NCBI GenBank assembly: GCA_037045265.1
Contig: JBAOHV010000025.1
Location: 1 to 64,000, forward strand
DNA from: JBAOHV01 sp037045265
Lineage (GTDB): Bacteria; Actinomycetota; Acidimicrobiia; Acidimicrobiales; Microtrichaceae
DNA length: 64,000 bases
Direction of reading: 5' to 3'
A program made the translations under genes and the position numbers. The first letter of the stretch is position 1, and each line of letters starts with the position of its first letter. Below the pieces are notes generated by a model, which worked only from the letters and a program-made list of their open reading frames with translations, was not told the DNA's origin and ran no database searches. This document shows positions 17,875 through 27,306 of this stretch, piece after piece.

Positions 17875-19681
17875 ATGACGACCCGTGAAGAGATCGACGC
17901 GCTGGCCGCCGGGCGCACTGTGGCCGGCGAGTTCCTCAAGACCGTCGAGGCGAACGCGGACCGGACCGCTCTGCGCTGGCTCGACGGGGACGACTGGCGC
18001 TCGCTCACGTTCGCAGACGTGGCAGAGCGTGCGGCCGTTGCCGCGGCAGGGCTCGCGTCGCTGGGTGTCGGCAAGGGTGACCGGGTCGTGCTGATGATGC
18101 GGAACATCCCCGCGTTCCACTGGCTGGACCTCGCGGTGCTGTTCTGCGGCGCGACGCCCGTCTCGATCTACAACTCCTCAGCACCGGACCAGGTCCAATA
18201 CCTGGTGTCGCACTGCGGAGCCAAGGTGGCGGTCCTCGAGAACCAGGGCTTCCTCGACAAGTTCCTCCCCGTCCGCGGCGATCTGCCCGCCCTGGAGCAG
18301 ATCCTGGTCCTCGACCCGCCAGCGGACCTGCCCGACGGAGTGAGTGGCGCGGCGGTTCTGTCGGACCCGGACCCGGTCGACCTTGCCGCCGCAGCGGCGG
18401 TCGGTGAGCCCGATGATCTGGCGACGATCATCTACACCTCGGGCACCACCGGGAGCCCCAAGGGCGTGATGCTGTCGAACCAGAACATCGTGTGGACGTT
18501 CGAGTCGGCGCTGCGCTCCTACGGGTGGACCCGTGAGGAGATGGCCGGACGCCGGGTGGTTTCGTACCTGCCGATGGCGCACATCGCCGAGCGCATGGTT
18601 TCGCACTACGGCATGGTCGGCGGCGCGCTCGAGGTGGCGACCTGTCCGGATCCCTCGCTGCTGACGACCTACCTGGGTCCGGTCAAGCCGAACGTGGTGT
18701 TCGGCGTGCCGCGTGTGTGGGAGAAGGTGTACGGCGGCCTGAACGCCATGATCGCCGCCGATCCGGCGAACGCCGTGAAGTTCGACGCGGCGATCGAAGA
18801 GGCGATCCCGCTGCGTGACAAGGTCACCTGGGGGACCGCCACCGAGGATGAGTCTGCCGCGGCTCGACGAGATCGACGCCGAGAACTTCGCCCTGGTCCG
18901 GGCACTGCTGGGCCTCGACGAGGTCGAGATGGCGGTCACCGGCGCAGCGCCCATCCCGGCGAGGCTGATCAGCTGGTTCCGGGCGATCGGCATCCCGCTG
19001 GCCGAGGTCTACGGCATGAGTGAGAACACGGGTCCGATGACCTTCGAGCGGTTCCTCGTCAAGGCCGGAACGGTCGGCAAGAAGCTCCCGGGTACGGAAC
19101 TGGCGATCTTCCCTGACGGTGAGGTCTGCTGCCGCGGCGGTCACGTGTTCGTCGGCTACCTCAACGACCCCGAGAAGACCGCCGAGACGATCGACGAGGA
19201 CGGCTGGCTGCACTCGGGCGACATCGGTGAGATCGACGACGACGGCTACCTGCGGATCGTGGACCGCAAGAAGGAGCTGATCATCACAGCCGGCGGCAAG
19301 AACATCAGCCCCGCCAATCTGGAGGCGGCTCTGAAGCTCATCCCGTTGGTCGCCCAGGCTGCCGCGATCGGCGATCAGCGCCCATTCGTGTCGGCGCTCG
19401 TGGCACTCGACCCGGAGGTCGCCCCGGTCTGGGCGCACAACCAGGGCGTCGAGTTCACCGACTTGGCCGACCTGGCCACCAAGCAGGAGGTCCTCGACGC
19501 GGTGAACGACGGCCTCGAAGAGGTCATGGCCGAGTTCAACAACGCCGAGCGTGTCAAGAAGGTGTATGTGGTCGGCGAGGAGTGGCTGCCCGACTCCGAC
19601 CTGCTGACCCCGACCTCGAAGCTCAAGCGACGCGGGATCAACGCCCGCTACGCCCAGCAGATCGAGGCCCTCTACAGCTGA
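17875..19681 (+). CDS. Long-chain fatty acid-CoA ligase (FadD15-like, frameshifted)
   Basis: About 600 residues from ATG 17875. The AMP-forming synthetase motif YTSGTTGSPKGVMLSNQN, then PMAHIAERM and FGVPRVWEK, lie in the first frame. Near 18850 the match shifts frame and continues with VYGMSENTGP, DGWLHSGDIG, DRKKELIITAGGKNISP and TPTSKLKRRGI. It activates fatty acids to acyl-CoA via acyl-AMP. The length and PMAHIAER signature point to the long-chain (FadD15/FAA) subgroup rather than the 4CL type seen at 38944. Confidence 0.92.
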
Positions 19682-19702
19682 CGCAGTTCCGCCGGGTGGC
19701 CA

Positions 19703-19727
19703 CCCACCGGTTCGATCAACCGGTGGG
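19703..19727. terminator. Bidirectional hairpin between convergent genes
   Basis: CCCACCGGTT (19703-19712) pairs with AACCGGTGGG (19718-19727) around a 5-base loop. It follows the synthetase stop by 21 bases and overlaps the stop region of the minus-strand lipoprotein gene, so it can serve both. Confidence 0.7.
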
Positions 19728-20570
19728 GGCCAGCCCCGGGAACAGCTTGTTCAGCGCCTCGAGCAGTGATTCGCGTGCCGTGTCGCCGATCGAATCGGTC
19801 AGGCTCTGGAGTCTGAGAAGCAGGCTTCGCAGCTCGGGGTCCAGAGCCGGGTCGGCCAGGAACTGATCGGCGAACAGCGGGTTCTCGGACAGCCATGCGC
19901 TGGTGAGCAGTGCCAGCAGCGAGGCGTTCGACGGGTTGGCGACGATGGGGCCGATGCCGTCGGGATCCAGCTCGCCGAGCACCTCGCCCATGTCGACGGT
20001 GATGTCGGGTGAGATCACGATCGTCGTGCCGGTGATGGCTGCGAGCAGAGCCTGCACCAGCGTCGCGACCGTTCCGTTCAGGAGCGACTCCGCGTCGAGT
20101 GACCCCATGAGAAGGCCGAGCAGCGCTGCCGGATCTGTCGGGCTCGACTGTCCGGACGGCATCACCGACAGTCCCTGGGCGAGTTGGGCGAGCTGTTGAG
20201 GTCCCAGCTGGAGCAGTTCGAGCAGCGCCGGATCGATGGCCAGCATGCCGGCGATCATCGCCGGATCGAGCTGGTTCAGTTGGGCGAGCTGAGCAGCTAC
20301 CGACGGATCGGCGGCGAGTGCGGCGACGACGGTAGAGAGCGCGGCCGCCGGATCGGTGCTGGCCGGAGTTGCGACCGGAGCCGACGAAGGGGTCGTCGTG
20401 GTGCTCGACGTGGCCTGCACGATCGTGCTCGTCGGTGCAGACACGTTGCGACGTCCCGGCGTGCTCTCGACGGCCGTCGTGTCGGCCGCCTTGGAACAGG
20501 CCGCGGCCGTGACCGCGGTGGTCACGAGGATGGCCAGGAGGACGAATCGGGGGTGCCGCACGTCGATCAA
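19716..20570 (-). CDS. Hypothetical lipoprotein rich in Leu/Ala helical repeats
   Basis: 284 residues with a lipoprotein signal (lipobox TAAAC near residue 25), a Thr/Ser/Pro linker, then a region of imperfect short repeats of the type DPAxxxxLLxLxP (DPAMIAGMLAIDPALLELL, DPAALLGLLMG). The rest is amphipathic with many Leu-Leu pairs. No known family is recognised. Expected on the outer membrane face. The start gives a proper signal peptide. Confidence 0.65.
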   Translation of the reverse strand: MIDVRHPRFVLLAILVTTAVTAAACSKAADTTAVESTPGRRNVSAPTSTIVQATSSTTTTPSSAPVATPASTDPAAALSTVVAALAADPSVAAQLAQLNQLDPAMIAGMLAIDPALLELLQLGPQQLAQLAQGLSVMPSGQSSPTDPAALLGLLMGSLDAESLLNGTVATLVQALLAAITGTTIVISPDITVDMGEVLGELDPDGIGPIVANPSNASLLALLTSAWLSENPLFADQFLADPALDPELRSLLLRLQSLTDSIGDTARESLLEALNKLFPGLAPTG

Positions 20571-20625
20571 CGGTAGGGATGGTCACCGGCGGGGGCAAGG
20601 GCGCCCGGGGGAGGAGATGTTCCCG

Positions 20626-21111
20626 TCAGCCCCTGGGTCGCTGGCCGCGGTCCCTGAGCGGGTCGACCTTGACGAATCGGGGATCGACCTCGCCCGGCAG
20701 CAGCGGCCGCATCAGCAGGTCGATCGCGGACCAGATGGTCCGCGAGGCGGGGAAGAACACGAGTGGGCCGAGCAGGGCGATGCCTATCTCGACCGCGAGC
20801 AGCGGGCCGATGGGCGGTGGGTCCGGATAGACCGAGAAGGTCGCCGCGGCGACGACGATGAGCATCAGCCCCATCACACAGACGGTGCTGACGCCGATCG
20901 CCCCGATCCAGTGCCCGTCGACGCGCTCGTAGCGCAGGCTGCACGTCGGGCAACGCTCCGCCATCGTGAACCAGCGGCGGAAGATGTGCCCACCGCCGCA
21001 CACGGGGCAGCGGGCGACGAGCCCGCGGAGCATCATCTTGCGTGGCTTGACGCCGAGCTGGATGGCCGTGGGGACCTCGGGTCGGGGAACCTTGCCTTCG
21101 ATGCGTCCCAT
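20626..21111 (-). CDS. DUF983 membrane protein with N-terminal zinc ribbon
   Basis: 161 residues from ATG 21111 (MGRIEGKVPRP). CPVCGGG followed 20 residues later by CPTCSLRYE forms the DUF983 zinc site. Two membrane helices follow (STVCVMGLMLIVVAAATFSV and GPLLAVEIGIALLGPLVFFP). The family is widespread and uncharacterised; members are often near cytochrome oxidase assembly genes, but none is here. Confidence 0.85.
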   Translation of the reverse strand: MGRIEGKVPRPEVPTAIQLGVKPRKMMLRGLVARCPVCGGGHIFRRWFTMAERCPTCSLRYERVDGHWIGAIGVSTVCVMGLMLIVVAAATFSVYPDPPPIGPLLAVEIGIALLGPLVFFPASRTIWSAIDLLMRPLLPGEVDPRFVKVDPLRDRGQRPRG

Positions 21112-21294
21112 CCGCGGTCGGTGCGCCGGCCGGGGCCCGGGTCTTGCCGATGATCGTCTTGGATCTTCTTCCGGGCGGGGCGACGTTGCCACCGGACCTC
21201 CGGTCGATCGGGTCCCGTGGGGACAGCGACGCGCTGTTGCGGCGCTCGGACCAGTGAACGCGCGTAGGTGCGGGCCGTGCACGTCGACGGGATC

Positions 21295-21756
21295 TCAGGC
21301 GGAGTCCCAACCCATCAGGGCATCCAGGTCGGCGAGGTCCCGCTCGGCCGCTCCCGGTAGCAGCCGGGCGGGGAACTGGGTAGGTGACATTCCTGCGACA
21401 ACGACCGTGTCGCCGTTGGCGAGGTCGAGCTCGAACCAGCGCCACGGTCCCGCTCGAACGCGTGCCTCGGTGATCTCGGCCTGGGGAATTCGGAACCTGG
21501 TGATCCAGGCCACGACGTCGCGCAGCTCCCCACGATCGGGATCGATCTCGACGAAGCAGCCCCTGGCGGCCACGAACGCGGCGGTTCCGGCCACCACCAG
21601 CGCGACCTCCCCGGCGACGAAGCCCGTGCCGATCTGTTCGCTGTACCAGGTCCCCCAGAGGGCGCCGGCTACGGCGGCGGTCATCGCCATGATCCCAACC
21701 AACAGCAGTGGTGCGGCGACGAGCGTCGGGCGTCGCAGTCGTGACCGGTCGGGCAT
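21295..21756 (-). CDS. Two-helix membrane protein with PH-like C-terminal domain (DUF3093-like)
   Basis: 153 residues. Two adjacent N-terminal helices (LLLVGIMAMTAAVAGALWGTW and EVALVVAGTAAFVAARGCFVEI) are followed by a beta-rich cytoplasmic part (VVAWITRFRIPQAEITEARV, WRWFELDLANGDTVVVAGM). This order resembles DUF3093/PH-fold membrane proteins of actinobacteria, but the match is by pattern only. Confidence 0.55.
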   Translation of the reverse strand: MPDRSRLRRPTLVAAPLLLVGIMAMTAAVAGALWGTWYSEQIGTGFVAGEVALVVAGTAAFVAARGCFVEIDPDRGELRDVVAWITRFRIPQAEITEARVRAGPWRWFELDLANGDTVVVAGMSPTQFPARLLPGAAERDLADLDALMGWDSA

Positions 21757-21814
21757 CGGGGTGAGGGTAACGAACGGGTTGGCTGCTGCCCGTTCCGGCC
21801 GGAGTGGCGTTCGT

Positions 21815-21840
21815 CACCCGGCTCCGGTCGGAGCCGGGTG
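21815..21840. promoter_or_regulatory. Strong hairpin in the 5' region of the helicase gene
   Basis: An 11-bp perfect stem (21815-21825 with 21830-21840, GGTC loop) lies 59 bases upstream of the start of the minus-strand membrane gene and 175 bases upstream of the helicase start. It could be a terminator of upstream transcription or part of a helicase leader. Confidence 0.4.
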
Positions 21841-22014
21841 TCCCGCTACTCTGTGCCGATCCACTGGTCGGAGATGCGCTGAGAGGCAGCGTTGACACGT
21901 CCCGGCGCCCGCCCAGTCCATCCATGACGGTGTTGCCTCGTCCCGTCGCCGATCAGACCCGCGCCCGACCGTCGGGCGACTTGTGACGGGTCTCCCGAAA
22001 TCATTGGAGCATCT

Positions 22015-23424
22015 GTGTCATTCCCCTCCGCGGCCGCGTCGCTCGACGCTGCCCCCACGTTCGAGTCGCTCGGAGTCCCGGCGGACGTCGCCGCGTCGCT
22101 GGCAGCTCGGGCGATCGTCGCCCCATTCCCCATCCAGACGGCCACGATCCCGGCGGCCCTGGCCGGCCGAGACGTCTGCGGTCGTGCCCCGACCGGCGCC
22201 GGCAAGACGCTCGCGTTCGGCATCCCGCTCATGCAGCGGGTCAGGCGCGCCCGCCCCGGCCGGCCGACAGCGCTGGTCCTGGCGCCCACCCGTGAGCTCG
22301 CGGCCCAGATCGCCGACGAGCTGGTCCAGCTGGTCGACCACGAGCAGACGGTCGCTGCCTTCTACGGCGGTGTCGGGTTCGGCGCGCAGCTCAAGGCCCT
22401 GCGTCGTGGTGTCGACGTGGTCGTCGCTTGTCCCGGCCGCCTCGCCGACCTGATCAGCCAGGGCCACGTCTCGATGGGGGACGTCTCGCTTGTGGTGCTC
22501 GACGAGGCCGACCGCATGGCCGACATGGGGTTCCTGCCCGAGGTCAGACGACTGCTCGACGCATGTGCACCCAGGCGCCAGACGCTGCTGTTCTCGGCGA
22601 CCCTCGACGGCGATGTCGACGTGATCATCAAGCGCTACCTGAACGATCCGGTGCGACACGAGGAGGCCGGTGGCGACAGCGATGGGCCCGTCGCCGAGCA
22701 CATCTTCTGGTCCGTCGAGCGCACTGAACGGGTGGACCTGGTGGCCCGGGTGGTCGAGCACGCTGGTCCGACCGTCGTGTTCTGTCGGACGAAGCGGGGC
22801 GCCGACCGCGTGGCCCGCCAGCTTTCGACACGCGGGGTCAGCGCCGCAGCGATACACGGCGATCGCAGCCAGAACCAGCGTGAGCGCGCGCTCGAGGACT
22901 TCCGATCGGGACGTGCCAGGGCGATCGTCGCGACCGACGTCGCCGCTCGCGGCATCCACGTCGACGGCGTCGCATGCGTGGTGCACTACGACCCCTCCGA
23001 CGACCCCAAGGACTACGTGCACCGATCGGGTCGCACCGGTCGCGCCGGCGCTGCCGGCACCGTGATCAGCCTGGTGGCGAAGGAGCAGCGCAAGGACCTG
23101 GTTCGCCAGCAGCGCGACCTGGGCAGGGAGATCCGCGTCGAGGCCCCTGACGTCGAGGCCGTTCCAGAAGGTGACCCGATCGAGGTGGTGCCCGTTCCTC
23201 GACAGCGCTCGAACGGTGGGGGCGCCGGGCGTCCCGCCGGCCGTTCCGACGGTCGACAGGGTCGCCCTGCACGGTCCCGCCGCAGGCGCCCTGGCGCGGG
23301 TCAACAGTCACGGAGCCAGGAAGGCAAGGGTCAGGAGCCCCGAGGTGATCGCCGTCCGGCCCAGAAGGCCCAGGGCCGCTCGTCGGGTGCCAAGAGTCGC
23401 AGCCAAAGTGTTTCGTCAAACTAA
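22015..23424 (+). CDS. DEAD-box RNA helicase
   Basis: 469 residues, GTG start 22015. Motifs in order: Q motif region (PFPIQTATIPAALAGRD), APTGAGKT (I), PTRELAAQ (Ia), the DEAD box in VVLDEADRMADMGF (II), SAT in LLFSATLDG (III), then the helicase C domain with TDVAARGIHVDGV (V) and HRSGRTGRAG (VI). The C-terminal extension of about 110 residues is Arg/Gly/Ser-rich and probably binds RNA. RhlE-like; unwinds RNA in ribosome assembly or cold adaptation. Its stop codon lies inside the operator of the next gene. Confidence 0.93.
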   Translation: MSFPSAAASLDAAPTFESLGVPADVAASLAARAIVAPFPIQTATIPAALAGRDVCGRAPTGAGKTLAFGIPLMQRVRRARPGRPTALVLAPTRELAAQIADELVQLVDHEQTVAAFYGGVGFGAQLKALRRGVDVVVACPGRLADLISQGHVSMGDVSLVVLDEADRMADMGFLPEVRRLLDACAPRRQTLLFSATLDGDVDVIIKRYLNDPVRHEEAGGDSDGPVAEHIFWSVERTERVDLVARVVEHAGPTVVFCRTKRGADRVARQLSTRGVSAAAIHGDRSQNQRERALEDFRSGRARAIVATDVAARGIHVDGVACVVHYDPSDDPKDYVHRSGRTGRAGAAGTVISLVAKEQRKDLVRQQRDLGREIRVEAPDVEAVPEGDPIEVVPVPRQRSNGGGAGRPAGRSDGRQGRPARSRRRRPGAGQQSRSQEGKGQEPRGDRRPAQKAQGRSSGAKSRSQSVSSN

Positions 23425-23432
23425 TTAGTTTG
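23417..23432. promoter_or_regulatory. MarR-type operator overlapping the helicase stop codon
   Basis: CAAACTAATTAGTTTG is an exact 16-base palindrome, AT-rich in GC-rich surroundings. Its centre contains the helicase TAA stop (23422-23424), and it ends 14 bases before the marR start. The location suits autorepression of the marR-MFS pair. A possible -10 element TAAAGT (23434-23439) follows, too close to the ATG for a leader, so the transcript may be nearly leaderless. Confidence 0.75.
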
Positions 23433-23446
23433 GTAAAGTATTGGCG

Positions 23447-23941
23447 ATGACCGCCGCCGACAGCCCCCGCGAGCCTGACACGACCGACGTCGCGGCCACG
23501 TTGCGGCTGAGCACGACGCGGCTCGCACGTCGACTGCGCACCGAGGCGGAGATCGGCCTCACGCCGAGCCTCATGTCGGCCCTCGCCGTGATCCACGTGC
23601 GGGGGCCGCTAACCCTGGGCGCACTTGCCGAGCTCGAAGGGATCACACCACCGACGGTCACCAAGATCGTCGCCAAACTCCAGCACCAGGGCCTGGCCGA
23701 GCGGGTCGTCGACCCCGATGACCGTCGCGTCGCCCGGGTCAGCGTCACCCGGGCCGGTGACGCCCTGCTCGCCGAGTCAAGGGCGCGCAAGACCGAGTGG
23801 TTGGCGAGCAGGCTCGCCGGGATCGCCGACGGAGACCTCGAGACCCTCAGGCGGGCGACGGAGCTGATCGACGAGCTCCTCTCACCCGGTCCGGACGGCG
23901 ATCGGGCGGCGCCGGGCCGCAGCGCGGGGGTTGGGTCGTGA
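23447..23941 (+). CDS. MarR-family transcriptional regulator
   Basis: About 164 residues from ATG 23447. The winged helix is visible as LTLGALAELEGITPPTVTKIV (helix-turn-helix) followed by the wing DPDDRRVARVSVT. MarR repressors bind palindromes as dimers and release DNA on binding phenolic or drug ligands. The stop overlaps the GTG of the exporter gene, so the pair is co-translated, a classic repressor-exporter arrangement. Confidence 0.92.
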   Translation: MTAADSPREPDTTDVAATLRLSTTRLARRLRTEAEIGLTPSLMSALAVIHVRGPLTLGALAELEGITPPTVTKIVAKLQHQGLAERVVDPDDRRVARVSVTRAGDALLAESRARKTEWLASRLAGIADGDLETLRRATELIDELLSPGPDGDRAAPGRSAGVGS

Positions 23942-25215
23942 CCAGGCTGAGGATCGCGACGGGCGAGACGTTCGCGTCGCTGCGCATCCGCAACTTCCGG
24001 CTCTTCTTCGGGGGCCAGGTCATCAGCCAGACCGGCACGTGGCTCGGCATGGTCGCCCAGACCCTGTTGGTGCTGCATCTGACCGACAGCGGAGTGGCAC
24101 TCGGCCTGCTGACCGCCGCGCAGTTCGGGCCGGTCCTGCTGTTGGGCGCTTGGGCCGGTGTGATCGCCGACCGCTCCGACAAGCGCCGATTGCTGCTCAC
24201 CGTCCAGACGCTCGCGATGCTGCAGAGCTTCGCCATGGGTCTGCTCGCCTTCACCGGCAGCCCACCCGTGCTCGCGATCTACGCGGTGGCGATGGTCGGC
24301 GGTGTGCTCACGGCGTTCGACAACCCGACGCGGCGCTCGTTCGTCGTGGAGATGGTTCCCCGCAGCCACATCAACAACGCTGTAAGCCTGAACTCGGCAC
24401 TCATGACCGGCTCACGGGTGGTCGGCCCCGCCGTTGCCGGTCTGCTGGTTATGACCGTCGGATTCGGTTGGACCTTCATCATCGACGGGCTGTCCTACGT
24501 GGCGGTGCTCGCCGGTCTGGCGATGATGCGCAGCGATGAGCTGCACCCCGCCCCGGTGGTCGAGCGCGCCAAGGGTCAGGTGCGCGAGGGGCTCCGCTAC
24601 GCACGTAGCGTGCCCCAGCTCTGGATGCCGTTGGTGATGATGGCCGTGGTCGGGACGCTGGCGTTCAACTTCCAGGTGGTCGTGCCGTTGTTCGTGACCG
24701 AGGACCTGGGGGGAGGGGACCAGACCTTCACGATGCTCTTCTCGGTGCTGAGCCTCGGCTCGCTCGTCGGAGCGCTCGTGGTCGCCCGGCGCACCGGCAC
24801 GACGGTTCAGCGCGTCGGGGCCAGTGCGATCATCTTCGGTGTGACCATGGCGATGCTGGCCGTGGCTCCCGGACAGACCGCGGCGTTCCTGGTCGCGCCA
24901 CTCGTCGGCATGGCGAGCATCGCGTTCATGACCTCGTCGACCGCGCTGGTCCAGATGGAGGCGTCGCCCGAGATGCGGGGTCGCGTGCTGGCCCTCCAGG
25001 CGATGGTCTTCCTGGGCAGCACACCGATCGGAGGGCCGCTGATCGGTTGGATATCGGAGGACCTGGGCGCTCGCTACGCCCTGGTCGTCGCGGCGTTCGC
25101 CTGCTTCGCAGCGGGCGGCTGGGGTGTGTTCGTCGCACGGCGGGACCGCGTCGACGACAGGACCGCGACGCTCGACCAGCCTCGCCGGGACGAAGCAGCG
25201 CTGGTCGGGAGTTGA
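23938..25215 (+). CDS. Major facilitator superfamily exporter (MFS_3, EntS-like)
   Basis: 425 residues from GTG 23938 with about 12 membrane helices. The N-terminus RIRNFRLFFGGQVISQTGTWL and the loop GVIADRSDKRRLL (MFS motif A) are typical of MFS_3 exporters such as EntS. Translational overlap with the MarR gene makes export of a MarR-sensed compound likely. The substrate cannot be read from the sequence. Confidence 0.88.
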   Translation: MTRLRIATGETFASLRIRNFRLFFGGQVISQTGTWLGMVAQTLLVLHLTDSGVALGLLTAAQFGPVLLLGAWAGVIADRSDKRRLLLTVQTLAMLQSFAMGLLAFTGSPPVLAIYAVAMVGGVLTAFDNPTRRSFVVEMVPRSHINNAVSLNSALMTGSRVVGPAVAGLLVMTVGFGWTFIIDGLSYVAVLAGLAMMRSDELHPAPVVERAKGQVREGLRYARSVPQLWMPLVMMAVVGTLAFNFQVVVPLFVTEDLGGGDQTFTMLFSVLSLGSLVGALVVARRTGTTVQRVGASAIIFGVTMAMLAVAPGQTAAFLVAPLVGMASIAFMTSSTALVQMEASPEMRGRVLALQAMVFLGSTPIGGPLIGWISEDLGARYALVVAAFACFAAGGWGVFVARRDRVDDRTATLDQPRRDEAALVGS

Positions 25216-25296
25216 AAGGTCGATGATCCAACCACGACACCGACTCGTCGACGAGCGCCCCTCGGTTCCGAGCCGAGCCCGCACTGGTGACCCGCG

Positions 25297-27225
25297 ATGA
25301 TGCCGGGCCACGGCTTCGGTGCCGTGCGATCCCTGTCGCGGGACTCCTCGGTCGCCCGTCAGCGCCTCGCGCCAGGAACCGTCGCCCGGGTCGCGGGGTT
25401 CGCACGGCCATACCGCAGGAGTCTGATTGCGTTCGTATCGCTGATCCTCGTCGAAGCGGCGGTCGGCGCGTCCATCCCGCTCGTGTACCGCGAGATCATC
25501 GATGTGGGAATCGCCGAGAAGAACACCTCCCTGGTCGTCTCCCTGGCCGGTCTACTGGTGGTGCTGGCGCTGGCCGGTGCGTCCATCTCGCTCGTGCAGC
25601 GCTGGTGCTCGGCGAGCATCGGAGAGGGTCTGATCTTCGACCTGCGCACCCAGGTGTTCGACCACGTGCAGCGTCAGCCGGTCGCGTTCTTCACCAGGAC
25701 CCAGACCGGTTCGCTCGTGTCCAGGCTCAACTCCGACGTCATCGGAGCGCAGCAGGCGTTCACCTCGACGTTGTCCAACGTCGTCGGCAGCGCGGCCACC
25801 TTGGCGGCGACGCTCGTGGCGATGCTGTTCCTGTCGTGGCAGATCACTCTGCTCGCGCTCGTCCTGTTCCCGCTTTTCCTGCTGCCGGCCCGTTGGCTGG
25901 CACCGAAGCTCTCTGCCATCACACGCGAGCGCTACCAGGTCGACGCGGCTATGGCCCAGACCATGACCGAGCGCTTCAACATCGCCGGTGCGCTGCTGGT
26001 CAAGCTGTTCGGCCGCCCGGCGGAGGAGTCCTCGACGTTCGCCGGTCGAGCGGGGCGGGTGCGCGACATCGGCGTCACCTCGGCCATGTACTCGACAGTC
26101 GTGATGGTGGCGCTGAGCCTGGTGGCTGCGCTCGCGACGGCGCTGGTCTACGGCCTCGGTGGTGTGTTCGTGGTGAACGGGACGCTGGCGATCGGCACGC
26201 TCGTCGCGCTGACCGCCTACCTGAACCGCCTCTACGGACCCATCACCGCGCTGTCCAACGTCCAGGTCGACGTCATGACCACGCTGGTCAGCTTCGAGCG
26301 GGTCTTCGAGGTGCTCGACCTGGAGCCGATGATCACCGAGGCAGCCGAGGCGGCTCCGCTGCCCGCCGGGCCCACGTCGGTCGAGTTCGACTCGGTGTCG
26401 TTCCGGTATCCGTCCGCTGCCGAGGTGTCGATCGCGTCGCTCGAGTCGGTCGAGGCCGACCGGCTCAGCTCCGAGCGCGGCGAGATGCTCCTCCACGACG
26501 TCTCGTTCCGCATCGAGCCCGGGCAGATGGTCGCCCTGGTCGGCCCCTCGGGCGCGGGCAAGACGACCATCGCCGGTCTGGTCGCCCGTCTCTACGACGC
26601 GTCAGGGGGGCGGGTGCTGCTCGCCGACACCGACGTTCGCGACGCCACCCTGTTGTCGGTGCGCGATCGGGTCGGCATGGTGTCCCAGGATGCCCACCTG
26701 TTCCACGACACGTTGCGCGCCAACCTGCTCTACGCACGCCCCGATGCGACCCCGGCCGAGCTGGTCGATGCGCTGCGCGCGGCGCAGGTCTGGGGCCTGG
26801 TCGATGCGCTGCCCGACGGGCTGGACACTATGGTCGGCGACCGGGGTCACCGGCTCTCAGGTGGCGAGAAGCAGCGCCTGGCAATAGCCCGGTTGCTGTT
26901 GAAGGACCCGGCGGTCATGGTGCTCGATGAAGCGACGGCGCACCTGGACTCCGAGTCCGAGGCGGCGGTGCAGAAGGCGCTGGCCAACGCACTGGTCGGG
27001 CGGACGTCGCTCGTGATCGCCCACCGCCTGGCGACGGTCCGGGACGCGGACCTGATCCTGGTCGTCGACGGCGGTCGCATCGTCGAGCGCGGCACCCACG
27101 AGCACCTGCTGGCTGCCGGGGGCCTGTACGCGGACCTGAGTCGCACCCAGCTGTTGGAGTCCGGCGGCCGCCACGATGCGTCTGTCGGTGGCAACGACGA
27201 AGCTGTCGGTGTCACCGCCAGCTGA
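25297..27225 (+). CDS. ABC exporter, fused permease and ATPase
   Basis: 642 residues. The N-terminal transmembrane domain (about 30-330, six helices, beginning RPYRRSLIAFVSLILVEA) is followed by an ATPase domain with Walker A GPSGAGKT, Q-loop VSQDAHLFHDT, signature LSGGEKQR, Walker B VMVLDEAT and H-loop IAHRLATV. An unusual insertion (about 370-390, SIASLESVEADRLSSERGE) lies between the first beta strand and the dimer core. It works as a homodimer, or as half of a heterodimer, exporting lipids or drugs; no partner gene is adjacent. ATG 25297 or 25300. Confidence 0.9.
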   Translation: MMPGHGFGAVRSLSRDSSVARQRLAPGTVARVAGFARPYRRSLIAFVSLILVEAAVGASIPLVYREIIDVGIAEKNTSLVVSLAGLLVVLALAGASISLVQRWCSASIGEGLIFDLRTQVFDHVQRQPVAFFTRTQTGSLVSRLNSDVIGAQQAFTSTLSNVVGSAATLAATLVAMLFLSWQITLLALVLFPLFLLPARWLAPKLSAITRERYQVDAAMAQTMTERFNIAGALLVKLFGRPAEESSTFAGRAGRVRDIGVTSAMYSTVVMVALSLVAALATALVYGLGGVFVVNGTLAIGTLVALTAYLNRLYGPITALSNVQVDVMTTLVSFERVFEVLDLEPMITEAAEAAPLPAGPTSVEFDSVSFRYPSAAEVSIASLESVEADRLSSERGEMLLHDVSFRIEPGQMVALVGPSGAGKTTIAGLVARLYDASGGRVLLADTDVRDATLLSVRDRVGMVSQDAHLFHDTLRANLLYARPDATPAELVDALRAAQVWGLVDALPDGLDTMVGDRGHRLSGGEKQRLAIARLLLKDPAVMVLDEATAHLDSESEAAVQKALANALVGRTSLVIAHRLATVRDADLILVVDGGRIVERGTHEHLLAAGGLYADLSRTQLLESGGRHDASVGGNDEAVGVTAS

Positions 27226-27306
27226 GACCGTCCCCAAGTAGGGACCGTCCGTCGGGGAGCCGAGCGCCTTCCAGAAGCTGGCTACCGGGGGCGGTCGATC
27301 GACCGG

